Source: Gordius sp. MW1 (taxonomy: Eukaryota > Nematomorpha > Gordioida > Gordea > Gordiidae). Taken from it: 64,000 bases of DNA. A program made the position numbers and the translations under genes. Below, one piece after another: positions 1 through 13,749 of the stretch; the stretch's first letter is position 1, and each line of letters starts with the position of its first letter. Where the stretch lies: NCBI GenBank assembly GCA_964036665.1, contig OZ038528.1, positions 25,779,245 to 25,843,244 on the forward strand. Reading direction: 5' to 3'. Under the pieces are notes generated by a model. The model did not search any database and had not been told where the DNA came from. It worked only from the letters and a program-made list of their open reading frames with translations.

Positions 1-1105
1 GAGTGGAGGGGGCGTGTTTAATAAATTCAAGTGTCCAAGAGCCACGCCCACACACACACTAATCAAGATTAGTAATGACAATGCAATGAAGATGATGACT
101 CTTAATTTTAAAATTAAATGAGGTAACAGATGTCCCTACCCTCCTCAAAATGGACAAAACTCATCTCATTAACGACTAATAACTTCTGTCATCACCCCAC
201 CAAAATCATTCATTACCCAAGGTGCATATACTACCTTATTATAATGTCATTGACCACAACCATCTTTATTTATTGTACTGACCAACAGAGCCAAAAATAA
301 ATTATATTAACAATATTTAATTTATAAATAAACAAAATATCTCATCACAGCATTATCACGTCAAGATGCTCATGAATAGTCTCTGTCAGTCAGCTTTTCC
401 ATAGGGAAATATATAATAGAACGTAAAAATTAGATCATATGCAAAAGAGTTACAAAATATTTTGAACAAATCAAAACCTCCTTTTTATAAATTGTTTATA
501 AATTTAAACTTATTTTACTTAATTTTAAGCTTTTGCATTAAATGCGATATATAAGAAAACTAACAAAACATTGACTTAAAGTAACAAAATATTGACTTTG
601 TGCAGTTCATAGCGATCTTAATTATAATTATACTATGTATTGACACTTAGAAATTGTTATTCTGCATTGCACATTCCCTAGCTGATTAATTTACATGCAA
701 TTATGCCTCTTTTCTTTCTATCTTTTTCGTAATCAGATTATGAGTTTTTATGATTTTAAACCCCTCTGCCCTTTCCTTTAGCGCGCCTACAATTATATAT
801 TAATCTCCAAACGTTATCTAACATTATAAGGATTAATGGGAATAAAATCTCTACAATTCCTGGCTAGACCTTTTATCCCAACAAATTAAAAAATGCATGC
901 GCGCATAATTAAGCCCGATTGTAGTTGTGCATCGAACGTTGCTCAAGAGATGGTCATTATTGAATCCAGGTCCTGTCATTTAACAGCCCAAGTGTAGAGT
1001 GTTGAAAGCGGATGCAAAATCAATTATCCCCCACCCCTACCCTTCAACTCATCAATAGTGCATATTTTAAGGCATGATTTGACCTAAAGCATTAGAACAG
1101 ACGGA
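1..1105. other. AT-rich non-coding stretch
   Basis: I see no gene, RNA or element boundary here. It is AT-rich with scattered short pyrimidine runs and no ORF of note. Confidence 0.5.
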
Positions 1106-1260
1106 AAAATGACAAGGGATGCAGGGGGGGGGGGGCGGCTGCCCCCCTCTAGATCCATAAAATTAATTGAAATTATGGCTAAAATTTCAAAAAATCATTA
1201 TTTTGTCCATCCCTAAATCATTATTGCCCCACTCTAACTCCAATGCTGGCTACGTCCATG
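1106..1260. mobile_element. Family A MITE, decayed left end
   Basis: The interior matches the other family A copies: a G-run followed by CGGCTGCCCC, then the words GGCTAAAATTTC and CTAAATCATTATTGCCCC, ending in GGCTACGTCCATG. The left inverted end (CATGGGCGTAGCCA in good copies) has lost its match. No transposase is encoded. Confidence 0.75.
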
Positions 1261-1947
1261 GAAAATGGCAAAAAACTTTACACTTTGTCCCTCGGGTGAT
1301 TTTACTAAAACGTGCTGTCATAAAGTTAGATATCGCGTTTTAGCACTATAAATTTCATAAGATCCATAAGTTGGATTCACATTTTTCGTGTTTCTTTGTC
1401 GCGCGCATCAACTTTTAAACTTTGATTATGGGATTATCAAGAGTGGACAACAAACGATATATGTATTGTGATGGTTGGATTTAAGCTTAAATCTCTCTTT
1501 CATTTTCCAATACTATATATATATGAACAGTTTAAATGGGGTATTGGATTGGATGACAAATCGTAATTGTGCATTTTGTCCATTAATAAGCGAGAAGGGT
1601 TCAATCCATGCATATATATAACCGGACACCACAACAAATTATCTCCGACCCCGCCCCCTCCTTTCCTCCCATTAGACCCTTATGAGATTGTTATTATATG
1701 AACCAACCAAATGCATTTATTATGGTTGTTGCTATTATGAAGATTGTGTAGCAGCACTTTACTGATCCCCACTTTATCTGCAATCCTCTTATTTATTTAT
1801 ATACGAGTTTACATAAAAATACACACTTTTGATAGAGAGAGGCACTTATAGATGAATTTTGTTGTCATTTTTGTATATTTTAATTTTATCGTTTTTAAAG
1901 ATAAAGTTCTTATCAAACATTTATATATCATAACTTACACATAGCAT

Positions 1948-2110
1948 CATGGGCGTAGCCAAGGGGGGCAGGGAGGAGCGGCTGCCCCTTTATAAATCCA
2001 AAAAATTGATGAAATTCATTAAAATTACGGCTAAAATTTCGAAAAATTATTATTTTGCCCCTCACCTAAATAATAATTGCCCCCCTCATTCCAAACTGGC
2101 TACGCCCGTG
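1948..2110. mobile_element. Family A MITE (CATGGGCGTAGCC ends)
   Basis: Both ends are present: CATGGGCGTAGCCA on the left and TGGCTACGCCCGTG on the right. Next to them are the G-rich and C-rich subterminal tracts and the typical AT-rich middle with GGCTAAAATTTCG. A 101-codon ORF runs across it but is only an open frame through the MITE. Confidence 0.9.
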
Positions 2111-3726
2111 AAGAGAGAGGCTCTTATAGATGAATTATTTGTCACTTTTGTATGCTTTAATTTTATGGTTTTTAGGGATAGCTTTTTATCAAACATTTAT
2201 ATAACTTATATAAATAGCATTATTTTATATACGAGTACAATACATTTGTGTTAAACTGGATGAGTACTGTAATGAATTCGGATTTTTTAGTAATTTTCTG
2301 TAAAGTAGGTTCCAAAAGCCGGAAGTTCAAACTTATTATAACTATGGTTTTTATGGCCAAAATTTATGAATACAGTATAATCATTTAACCACATGATCTT
2401 TGATATAAAGCACGTGTATCTTAGCATTTTTGAGGAACTATAACATAACATAAGTATGAGGAATTAACACAGAGACTCTTGATCAATGTAATATATTGTT
2501 ATGTGTTTGTTGCCAATAAATAAATCATAGTAGGAGGTGGATGGTAGATGGTGTAATGCTATAAATGATTTTGGCGTGAGATAAGACGAGATCCTAAGAA
2601 AATGAAGCTTATCCCTAATTAAATAAATACCACCTAAACAGAGGCTAGGTAATTTACATAATTCTAATTTACATAATATATTCTATTCTGGTATGACCTT
2701 ATATACCCCCCTCCCCCCCCCCCCCCTAGTAAAAATGTGCAAGAAAATTAAATGTCGCAACTTGTTTTGCTGGCTAGAGTTAGATAGTATTCTAGGGAGG
2801 AAACAGTTATTTTACAGGACACTGTCCCCTGTCGGAAGGCCCTTTTTTTCTTATAAACTTATGGGAATGAAAGAATGACCTCAGGCCTTGATTGCCTTCG
2901 GGATGGGGTCAAGTGACGTCTTAAGTTTACGAGAAATTCTTATGCTTTCACCAGTTCCTTACTCTTTCAGCAATATTCTAAATTGATTGAGAACTAGCTA
3001 GTAGTTTAGGTTTATGCTGCTGGGCTGCTTAATATAGATGCTAATTGTAATTGTTTGCATTCCATCTCGTTTTCGCGTCGCATTACTACGTTTATTTCAA
3101 CCTAAAATGTCAATGGGTGGGGTGGGTTCGCTGGTTGGCTAAACAAAGTAAATATTAGCACAAAGTCTGACAAATACTTGTCAATTGATAATAAAGCATG
3201 CGTCCGCCCGCTAGTAGTTAGTTATTTTGTAAAGAAACAAGCGGAAGTTTTACTCCATTTTTATACTAAAACTCAGCAAGGTAACATTCGTTGTGCCGGC
3301 ATTTTTATGTCAATTGTGAAAAGCTATGGCATATTTCAAAATAAATAATACTTAATTGATCAAAAGTGGATATTTTTTTAATTATGTTTGTTTTGAGACC
3401 GAGGTTTGAGCGTATTTAAAATACATTCTTTCTTATTTATGTGACAGACTTACAAAATTTTAATTAGATTTCAAGGAGATAAAAATATTTAACATCAAAA
3501 CTTTAAGAAAACGTATGAATTTTGATAAAAACAGACCTTTAATTTAAGTTCTAGGAGGTTGATCCGCATAAGTATCTTAAACTTGATTTACATACATATA
3601 TTAAAATCTTTTAAAAAGTACAGTGAAGCAAAATAGTTGAGATTTGGTAAATTCTATAAGATAAGACTTAACATTATAATATAATATAAGTAATGAACTA
3701 TTTTGCATTACTTAAATTTTAAAAGC
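2111..3726. other. Non-coding stretch
   Basis: No coding or RNA gene is recognisable. The only notable item is a pyrimidine tract with a long C-run near 2707-2727. The short ORFs here lack any family signature. Confidence 0.4.
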
Positions 3727-3894
3727 GGTTCAAGGATGAGTGGTGGCAAGGAGGGGCCGATGCCCCCCCCCCCTAAATTCAAATTTTTTTCAAAATTTAA
3801 AATTATGGCTAAGATTTGAAAAAAAGTATCATTTTGCCCCTCCCTAAATTATTATTGCCCCCCCCACTCTAAATCCAATGCTGGCTGATAAAAG
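3727..3894. mobile_element. Family A MITE, degenerate
   Basis: It starts near a GAGTGGTGGCAAGGAGGGGC segment and ends CCAATGCTGGCT. The interior has the family A order: C-run, AT-rich block with TATGGCTAAGATTTG, then CCCCTCCCTAAATTATTATTGCCCC. Both terminal inverted repeats are eroded. Confidence 0.7.
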
Positions 3895-4671
3895 GATTTG
3901 GGGATAAAGATCAATAATAATTGTGCAATAAAGCAATACCCAAGCACTCACTCATCATACTCATTTACTGTGACGACAACATTGTAGAAGCCCCCCCCCC
4001 TCTTTTTTACCCTGCCCTCCCTTTATATATTATTACTACTACATTGTATTTTATATATCATTTTGCTCCATCCATTCAATTCCAATATGATTCTCATAAA
4101 ATGTATGATTTTCCAATTTATGCTGCCCATTTGAGATTATCTCAAATCGGTTTGAATTTAGAAGTCGTATGAAATTATTCTTATCAATCTTATAAGTAAA
4201 AATTATGTAACTTATATAAATTGATCCTGTCTTAATATAACGTAACGTTTATGATTTTTATTTATTGAATATATTTTTTGAGACAACATTCACATGCTTT
4301 TAAGAATAATTAAGTAGTTATTATTAAAAGTATATCTGCAAATTAATTAAAAAATTTAAAATTTATTATTTGAAATACAAATAATACTTATTAATAAGTG
4401 TTTTATTCATTAACTTAATGTATATTTTTTAAAAATTCATTACCCTTTTTAATGTCGGATGCCTGCTTTATACTCTAAATTGTTTTTACGAGGATGTAAC
4501 AAAATTAAAATTATAACGGCTAATCATGGTATCAAATGAAAATCTTTTAATATTTAATCAATGATAATAATTTTTTCAATTTATCATTAGAGATATTTAA
4601 TAAATTTTTACAGCCCCCCCCCCCACTTCAGTTCTTAACTAATTCGTTTGATTCATGTATTTACTGTAAAA

Positions 4672-4903
4672 CAGTCGCGTAGCCAGGATTTTCACAAGGG
4701 GGGGATCTGGCAAAAAAAAATTTTACAACGCATTTTGTCAAAAATTAAATCTCAAATTAGATGTATTTATTATGTTTCTAGGTTTTTATAAGTGTTTAAT
4801 GTAACTAAACTATAATATTTTAACACATTTAATTTAGTTATTAATCAAAAAACAGAGGGGAAATTTTCCGTTCCCCCCTCCCCCCTCCTTATTTACGCCA
4901 CTG
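4672..4903. mobile_element. Family B-like hAT MITE with 8-bp target duplication
   Basis: The ends are CAGTCGCGTAGCCAGGATTT and TTATTTACGCCACTG. They are flanked by CTGTAAAA (4664-4671) and CTATAAAA (4904-4911), a 7/8 direct repeat of the length hAT elements make. It has a G-run near the left end and a C-run near the right, and no coding capacity. Confidence 0.75.
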
Positions 4904-4911
4904 CTATAAAA

Positions 4912-7085
4912 ATTTGTAAAATTTTATTATTCAACCGCTAATATATTTATGAGTAAATAGTGGGAAAAGTAAAGATTTCACTAGTTAAGTCAATAAGTAT
5001 TGACTAAAGTGACATGTAATTATCCCTACCCCACCTACTTACTAAACTAGTAAAAGTTATCTTATCGGACACAATCTATCTCATTATAATTGTAATGTTC
5101 ACTTTGCAAGGCTATTTTGGAGATGGCCAAAAGTCAAAAACGATAAGTAGTTTTATAATTTAAATTAAAATTCTCACGAAGGAGTCTTATAACTAATATA
5201 AGCGTACTAGATTATACCTTTTAATTCATATATTTCACCCAAGCTCAACTAACGGGTTTAAGGAGACCTTGGGAAGTGTGTGTATGTATACTTTAATATT
5301 GCGAAAATTATGCGATTTCTTGACGCATAACGAGCGCATAATTAATTCCCTAGGGAAGGGACTAGTATCATTAGCCACAATGACCACCTTAATTCAATCA
5401 TGGCACATAACAATTATAAAAATATATTGTATAATCACTCTACGTTTACCCTATTAGATTTCCCTAGTTAAAATCATAGGAAAATTGATTTTTATTAAAG
5501 GCTGAAGCTCCTTTAATTTTACATTTCAAAGGTTTGATGACAATGTACATGTGTGATGTCGTTTAAGAAGGTAAAACTAGAGAGCTTGACTAAATTCATG
5601 ATAATTGAGTACGTGCTTTTGGGTTAAATTTCCATTTGAATGCGTTCATTCGGAAATGTCTACCAATGGTGTGGTCTTTAATGGATGATAGATCGTTTAG
5701 TTCTTATATCTAAAGAATATTAATTATTTATTTGTCGTTTGTTTCCAACCCATTACCTAGGTTAAAAAATATATTTTATGTGCTAAAAATTTAAAGGATA
5801 TATACTGAACTTTACTATTTACCAAATTAATATCACTTTATACATGGCTTTTCCTTCCTTAATTTTAGTTACACCCTATGCTAAATTAGACTAAGGATGA
5901 AATACTTAAAGGTCTAAGTAATTAATATCTAATCAATGAATGACCTAATGTGCTATGCTATGGTTACATTCTCACATGTACATGAGCAGGGAGCGAAAGA
6001 TAGATAGCGATAGCAATTATATGGGATACGTTGTACACATTGAACAACATTAATAAACCACCTCCGTATATTATACTTAGACTGTATTCAGCCATTTTTC
6101 ATTCATTGCATATCATGATGAATGGGTGGGTGGGTTGGAGAGCTAATGTTTATGTCGTCGCGTACATAGAGTGGAGGGAGTTTTTGAGTAGAATCATGAA
6201 ACATTGAATCCATCTTTCTTTATCCATTCATTCGTTAGGGATGGGGCTTGCATGAAGTTTGAATAAATGACATATCAATTACATAATTTGCAGCTCTGGA
6301 GTATATGCTTAAAACACAATTATAGCTATGTGATGACTATAACTAACTATCCTCATATTAAACATAATTAAATCCCCCCATACATACATTCCAAACTAGA
6401 ATCTATTCAATTTTCACATTGTCCTACAGGCGTGTTAATTCAGGTGACCAAATCAGAACGTGGATTGTAATATGAAACTTAGGGAGCATAAGAGACACAA
6501 TGTAGTCGTTATAGATGCCACTGTTTCACAGGCACTTTATAAAGAATCTGCAAACTTAAGTTAGTTGGAATCTTTACGAAAGTAGATATGCTTGGGAATA
6601 AGAACTTTCGCGCCCCCTATATTAATTTTTTGCTACACATCGATTACAAGTAATCAATAATAAACATTAAAGATGTCACTTTTATTTTGAAATATATAAA
6701 ATTTTGATTAATTCCAAATACAAAACGTAAGCAACTCCCACTTATTTCAAAATACCACAATTATATATGGTTCGTAATTTAATGGTGTCACCTAAGGATT
6801 TTCCAATTACTTCTAATTCAACGGTGTCCTAAAAACTCTTTCCGCAATCATGTGGTTTGGGAATGCCCTAGCGCCTCACATATTAATATCGAATTAAGGC
6901 CAAACCCATTACTTATAACAACCCAGGCCTATATTTAAATTAATACCAAATCCTAATATGTTGCATGACATGGTCTAGTTTATTAATTGCTATGCAATTT
7001 GATTAAATAGTTATTAATATTTTATTAATACATATAAAACTTTGCATCAAAAACATTTTTCTGATGATTGATATAATATAAATTT
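4912..7085. other. Intergenic region upstream of the CUB gene
   Basis: No gene is recognised. It probably holds the promoter and 5' UTR of the gene starting at 7086. A TATAAA at 7033-7038 lies about 50 bases before the ATG, but this DNA is so AT-rich that it carries little weight. Confidence 0.35.
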
Positions 7086-10000
7086 ATGTTTAAAGGTATG
7101 ATGACTCGGCTTAGAAGTTATCAATTTATTATTTGGATGAAAACATTTGTTCTCACAACGCTAATATTGACTAACATCTCAAACATCTTCTCATTCGCTC
7201 AATCTGACATATACACGCAAGGTATGAAGCTTACGATTATATATTTCTTTTTAATTCCTATGCAATTTATGGGCTCGTTTTTAGTTGTCCTGTCCGTCCT
7301 TTCAAATATGTAATTTTTTAATATAATTGCTGTGAGAACTATACGAGCTTTTAATGGCTGTGGACTTATGCTTCTGTAAGGAGCCCAAATTTTGTTTTTG
7401 TGGCCGACTGATAACCTTCATATAAATTCCTAGCGACTTGACTAGGCTGTGGCTTTTTAACGGATAATTGTGAAACTGGCTCAGCAAATTAATGATGATC
7501 TTAGCTTACTTCTAATTTGTCTGACCCTGGCCCAAGGCCAAAATCCTTGTTAATTGTTATTTAAATTTGTTGCTTATTTTCGTAAATCTTATTTTGAAGC
7601 TAGTCCCACATTTTATTTTTCTGACCCCTACCCTACGCTAAACTAGGATTTTGCCTTAATATTCGTCTCAGACATACTAATAACCGCTGTTTAAATTTAA
7701 TTTAGCTGACTCGACCAGAGACCAAAATTTTTATTATTATAGATACGATAGAGTTTATACTTTTAATTTAGAAAACTGCAATACTACGCTAACCGGGCCT
7801 AATGGGGTTTGGAAAAGGGTGGAATTAATAACCAATCCCGAAAGCTATCGTCTGTGGCCTTTCACTTGTCACATTACATTCCATGCCAAAGGCGACGGAG
7901 ATCAATTAGTCCATTTGGAATTTGATGATTTAACGCTGGGTGGTTCTGATAAGCTTTGTAGACGCGGATATTTATCCATTCTCGACATCGAGAATTCTTC
8001 AAATGGAGGAACTTTGAATCAGGACAATCAATTATTTCCCGCATCGAATTCTTACTCAACTAGCTTATCCGCTCTCGACCCAGGGAGTGGAAAGGATCTC
8101 GATGTTGCGGGTAAATTTTGTTGGTTGGCCCACAAACAAGACAAATCACCTTCACCCTTTTATTCCGAGCACAATACCGTCCGACTTATGGTACGTGGGA
8201 ACGCTTGGTTTGATAACCAAGGTGCTGCACCGACTCCCACCCCGATTCGATTTGCTTTACGTTATCGATTCGTTCCAAGAGATCGGGCATACGGTAGATA
8301 TGGTAACTTGCTAAATGACGCAGGCGGGACTGCCGGTCCTATTGGTAGAGGTTCAGAATTACCAGGAACTTATTGCGACCGTATCTACGTTGATTGCAAA
8401 GATTGTCGCGTCAGAAGTCCCGGGTGGCCAGGAACTTATTTGAGGAATTTGACATGTCGCTATTATATTCTTAATAAACGAAATCGAGGTCCAAATTCCC
8501 ATGTGGTCGTAAAAGCAGGACCTGGAGCGCGAGAAGGAATGAGCTCTTTGGATTTACCTGGTCCTAATTGGAGTAAGCGTGGGCAAGGAAATAATGATGG
8601 ACTAGTTACAAGCGGTAGGATTGGAGGTGGAGGCTTACTATTTTTAAATTGTTTATCCGATCGCATCGAGATATATGATGGGTCAGCGCCAAAACCTGAA
8701 AGTTTAATAGGAACGTTTTGTGGTCACGGCTTGCTACCTTCTATCGTATCCACCAAGCCAGATGTGCTAGTAAAATTTGTTAGCGCACCCTCAGGATCTT
8801 TAGGATTACCGGGATTTGAATTAATAACACATTCCATTACTAGTTCGGATGCTTTTGGATCTTCTTTGATGCAGGTGACGGAAAATAAGGATGAATTCAA
8901 TTGCAATTTTGTAATCGATGGCAACAATACTAAATTAAGAAAGGGAAAATTCTCTAGTTTGCAACATTGGATTCGTCCCAACACTACGTGTAATATTTCT
9001 TTTAACGGGCGACCTAAAGATCGCGTATTTATAATTTTTGAAAAATTTTACATTAACCCTTCAACCGAAGATGAAGACCTTCCTCAAAGTTATTTAGACG
9101 CTCTTCCTATCGATGAAATGTACAACGACATCTCTGTCCCAAATAAGGCGACGTCAAATTGTAAAAGATCAGTAACATTAAGATTGGGGAATAAAGATGA
9201 CGAAGAAGAATCAACACATCTCGGCTCCAAGCTCACATTTTGTACAGGTTCAAGTCCATACATATGTCCCGCATCTTATAATCACGGCCAAGCTTATGAA
9301 CGAGCTTGTGAAGTTGGTAAAGAAAGTTATTTGTCACTTGATAACAAAGCAACTATAACCTATCATGAACCTTGGGGATCTTATGATGGTACGAATATAA
9401 TGTTTGAAGGGCGATATGAATTTATTGATATGAGCGTTCCGGAAGAAAGCGAGTCAGTGCCTGGAAGTTTGTGCGACCTATTGTTTCGACAAAACATGGA
9501 TGAACATTCAAAAAACACTGTTGAAGGTAATTAAAAATTTAAAGTTTTATTATTGATATTATGTTTTAATTCTATTTTACCATATTTTTCATTTATAAGG
9601 CAATGGAAACAACTCAATGGATTGGATTTCAATTTCGGCACCAAAGAATGTAATGCTTTACGGCGTTGGTGGACGCAATCACCTTCGATGTGTATACGAA
9701 TTTATTGCAGCATCAGGTTATGTCGTCGAAATTAACGTTAATAAAGTCCAGTTCGGTGAGTCCGCTCCTCGTACAAGCCATTCATCTAGCCAAATCTCAA
9801 CGAATGACCAAGCTATCAAGCAGCGCGATAACTATCATGTTTGTAATCATATGTTCAATCAAAGTGTTGCAGCTTTCGAATGTATGAACCATAATCCGCG
9901 ACGCCATCTTAGAATAGTGTCTGGTGATGGGCGCGAAATGGGTTGTTTTTGTACCAATGAATGGTCTGCAGAAGGAATGGAAGGCGTTCTTGTGCGTAGA

Positions 10001-11647
10001 TTTAAAACGGTACGAATAGAATTTAGTTTACACGGATTAAGCCCATGGGAAGGTCCCGAAATCATTAATTTTGATGTTAAGTTCCGTTACGTTGAAAAGC
10101 GCACTTGCGAAGATAATTTGATACGCTCTATTCCGGAACGGGGTATTATACAAGGATCCGTAGAAAAAGTGGAATTAGAAAGCGCTCTTATTGATAATAA
10201 CTTTGTGGAAAGTGGGGAAGAAGAAGAAATACAAGATTTAAGCCAAAAAAGCGAAACTTATGGAATTGGTAGTGCGCCCGTAATATCTCGAATATGTTCC
10301 TGGAGAATTAAAGTTGATTCTAAACATCACATATTTATAAAATTTGAACGTCTCAATCTTGACGTTGACTGTAGCAAAGAAAAAATATTGTTTTACACCT
10401 CAGGATCGCCCAAACCATATAAAGTACTCTGTCAAAGAGATCACACTGATGACAGACAAGTTTTTTCAGAAGGATGGAATCACAACTATAATCAAGCATC
10501 CACAAATACCGTAAAGAACGACGTTTTTATAGACACTGAAACTAAGGTGACAAGCACAAAACTTATTAAAAGAAATAATGTTAGAAGGTACAACACAATT
10601 ATAGTAGAACTTATATACACCGAAAAGTTATATGAAAATGAAATTATTGGTAGCAATGTAACGATGGTAGAAAAATTTTACGCAACTTGGTTAGGAATTA
10701 TAAAACCATCAGAAACACATTTTATAACCAGTGAAGAAATCAAATACGGCAATGCTGGACACAGTAATCAGGATAGACTCCAAAATGACAATAAACGTTT
10801 GTTTAAAGCACACTTAGGTTGTCCTTTTCAATGCCCTGGATCTTGCATTTCGGAAGATTTCGTTTGCGACGGCATAGCAGATTGTCCTGGTAATTATGAT
10901 TTGACGAATTCTCCAGACGAAAGAGCTGAATTATGCGAAACGTATGTTCCTAAGAGTCGCGCAATGTTGTCCGATGGGGTAACGCAAAATGAAACCTATA
11001 TTAAATTTTCCCAATTGCAAAAAAGTGAAAATGAACAATACAACCTTAGCAGCAATGGAACATTCAATGCAAGTACCAGTAATATGACTATCACTAGTTC
11101 AAGCGGTCAAACGCGTGGAAGTCTTTACGATAAACTAAAAAAGATTCCTGTGTGGTTGTATACCGTATTAATCATCATCATATTAATGCTAATCTGTAGT
11201 ATAATAGGATTTGGAATCGTCATCATAATCAACTCCCAAAATCGGAAAAGAGGTAAGGGAAATCAAGGTGAAAAAAATGGCAGTTATCAAAATGGACATA
11301 AAGTAAACGGATTCAAGAGCCAGCACAAATCATTTTTTTCGCTGTGGAAAATGAAATCTAATAATAAACAAAATTATCATCAAGTCAATATAGTTCCAGC
11401 CGGATCGTTGATAGATGAAATTGATATGCCATCAGTCAATTCAGAAACTAATAGCCATTTGACGCGACAGATATCTGAAGATAATACTAAACTTAATGGT
11501 AACACAGAGAAAATATCTTTGACTACCCAAAAATTAAATAATAAAGATAAATCCAAAAGTATTAACCATATAAAGTATCGCTATTTTCAATTCCCAAAAC
11601 AGAATATCAAATCTAAGACCAATAATATGAACACAGTTGAAGTATAA
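7086..11647 (+). CDS. Multi-CUB, LDLa type I transmembrane protein
   Basis: Three exons join in frame: 7086-7221, 7772-9526 and 9600-11647, giving 1312 residues. Both introns (550 and 73 nt) are phase 1 with GT-AG ends. Residues 1-40 hold a signal peptide; the hydrophobic run follows a second Met at residue 18, which may be the true start. CUB-type modules follow. The clearest is about 247-395, with the SPGWPG motif, an N-glycosylation site, the DRIEIYDG core and the FCG motif. Related segments start near residues 48, 423, 661 and 863. An LDLa repeat with its six-Cys pattern and acidic calcium-site residues spans 1038-1076. A transmembrane helix lies at about 1148-1174, and a tail of about 137 residues rich in Asn, Lys and Ser follows. 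The layout suggests a cell-surface binding or co-receptor protein. I infer the role from domains only and cannot name an orthologue. The large coding exons contrast with the finely split gene at 16885. Confidence 0.85.
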
Positions 11648-11909
11648 CCTAGATCAAGAATATCGTTTTTGCAATCTCGAACGCGTTGTTACAAGAAAAC
11701 AAATAATGCATTTTACTGACTACTTACTTTTTTATACATTCAATTTTTTACGTGTAATATGCCCAAATTGAATGATTGATAACAATTACGTTCTTTAGAA
11801 CCTCACTTTCGCTTTAATTATTTAATTGTAAGAAAAAATTTATGAAACATCCATCGTGAAATATAGTCCAAGACATATTATAATATATATTGTAAATCAA
11901 TTGAATATA

Positions 11910-11915
11910 AATAAA
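11910..11915 (+). terminator. Candidate poly(A) signal of the CUB gene
   Basis: AATAAA lies about 260 bases after the stop codon, in AT-rich sequence. It is the first canonical hexamer I noted downstream. Assignment rests on position only. Confidence 0.45.
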
Positions 11916-12289
11916 GTCATTAATATGTAATTTGTTTGGAACTCATTAAAATCTTGACTTTAATCAAAAGCATTTTTAATATTGTTTGACTTTTTCATAT
12001 GACAGAAATTTAAGGGCAATCTCTAAGATCGTTTCCCGATAAATTGTAAAATACGATTAAATCGCGTTCTTCACCTTTTGCGAACAATTAACAAATTTGA
12101 AAGTCACGTAAAGGAAATAATTTTTATTTTATAAGAAAGCTTGATGGTTATACCCCTAAAATAGGTGTGTAAACAAATGTTAGGCGAACCTGTTTCCCAA
12201 AGATGCTGACCACGAAGCACTATAAATATATATTTGAGAATAGTTATATATTGTACTTACAATGTATTGTGATATAATTCTTTGTATTA

Positions 12290-12440
12290 ATTTGGTGAGG
12301 TTGGATTGATAAAATAGGTAGAGGGAAATGGAACGCGATAGGCAATTATAGCCCATCATCAGGAAAGAAAAAAGTGATGATGAAATCAAAAAAAAGAAGT
12401 AAAGTGAGTTAATGGCTAAGATATACACGTTGATAGAAAA
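12290..12440 (-). mobile_element. Penelope-like terminal fragment with hammerhead-like core
   Basis: On the minus strand this reads CTGATGA (12356-12362 on +), then a GGGCTATAATTGCC imperfect hairpin, then TATCGCGTTCCATTTCCCTC. The same block recurs within the palindrome at 29208-29531, and a more distant relative lies at 34072-34098. CUGANGA followed by a hairpin is the hammerhead ribozyme core arrangement carried by Penelope-like element ends. Here the GAAA box is missing, so it is probably a dead copy. No Penelope reverse transcriptase is seen nearby. Confidence 0.45.
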
Positions 12441-12780
12441 AACAATATAGATCACAAATTAGATTATAGTGAGAAATTAACAATTGTGATTGTAGGGATG
12501 GATGTTTTTAGCTGCGAGGCTTAGCATTTTGACTGTTAGAGCCGCTGTCTTATAATAAAGTTAAAATTATGAACAAGGCGGTATTTTAAGACACAACCGG
12601 ATGATTTGAGATACTTTGGTTGCACATATGATATAAAAAATACTCTTGGGCACGACCAATACATTTGTTAATTGCTCGTTAATTGTATTTGTCAAAGTAT
12701 GGATTAATAAAACATATCTTATGTAAACAAATGAAGTTTCACGTTAATAAATCAATCTTGATCAATAAAACCATACTTGC

Positions 12781-13749
12781 ATCTCAAACTCCGATGAAAC
12801 ATTTATACAGGCCATGTCTCTTTGGAATTTAAATGTTCTACCAGAAAGCTCATTACCACAAACACCAAATCAAAAGGATTGGAATGCATGTTTGGTTTCG
12901 CGCTCCGTTGCTTATCTCCTTTCGAGCTGCGATACCAAACAACATTACAACCTTAGATTTTTGGTGTTTGATAAATCTGGACATGAATGGCTAGAGGCGT
13001 ATCCTAGCAAGTTCTCCAATATGATGTTAGAGGATTGCGAGCTATCCTACAATATAGCACTACGCCTTGGAATAAAATACACCAAGGCATATGCCTGTAA
13101 AAATTGCAACCTGCCAGTGGATGAAGAAGCACGCCACCCGTTACACTGCAGACTAAATAAATTTAGACACTTGCGACACTCTAAAATCAGTTCAATTATC
13201 CAGTCAGCCCTTAGATATGCCCATATTCCCTCCATACTTGAACCTTCAGATCCTGCCCTTGAAGGTCGAATGCGTCCTGACGGTTCCTCGTTAGTCCCAT
13301 GGGAAAATGGTCTCTTTTTAAAGTGTGGTTTTACATGCATAGACCTATTTGCCCCCTTAATCTTAATTATGACCCCATGGCCCTCGCTGAAGAACGCAAG
13401 CTCCAAAAAAACAAGGCCCTTTTGGACTCTAGTATTTTTATCCCAACAGTTTCCTCCTGTTCAGGATCCTATGGAAAAATGGCGTTGGCTTTATCCAAAG
13501 AAATAGGCAGGCGATCCCCTCCCTCCAAACATTCCCCCGCATTTTTATTGAAACAATCAATAGCTATCGTATAAATTTAATTTCAAATCTTTTTTGGATT
13601 CCTGGCCTCTTCTAAAAGAGGAAGATGAAGACATATTACTCATATGATGTTTTTCTAAATATAATTATTATATAATTGTATCATTTAATATTATGTTTAG
13701 ATATATATCAATAAACTAACTTAATCTTTAAAAAAAACAAAACAAATAT
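12781..13749 (+). mobile_element. 5'-truncated LINE with 30-bp target duplication
   Basis: This insert of about 970 bp is flanked by direct repeats of 30 bp (12751-12780 and 13750-13779) that match at 26 of 30 positions. It carries the 3' part of a LINE ORF and ends in an A-rich tail (CTTTAAAAAAAACAAAACAA). Long imperfect flanking repeats and an A-rich 3' end are the marks of target-primed reverse transcription. Confidence 0.75.
12793..13574 (+). pseudogene. LINE polyprotein C-terminal domain, frameshifted
   Basis: The frame from about 12793 has a zinc-knuckle-like C-x2-C...H-x3-C block (CKNCNLPVDEEARHPLHC), then the LEPSD...RPDG...PW motif series. That series marks a conserved C-terminal domain of certain invertebrate LINE polymerases. 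A frameshift near 13375 moves the remainder (SGSYGKMALALSKEIGRRSP and following) into another frame, open to 13574. The reverse transcriptase core is absent, consistent with 5' truncation. A related minus-strand fragment lies at 22231-22540. Confidence 0.7.

Noticed and set aside
13047-13406. 119-codon minus-strand ORF
   Set aside because: It is the shadow of the LINE C-terminal frame on the + strand, which carries recognisable motifs.
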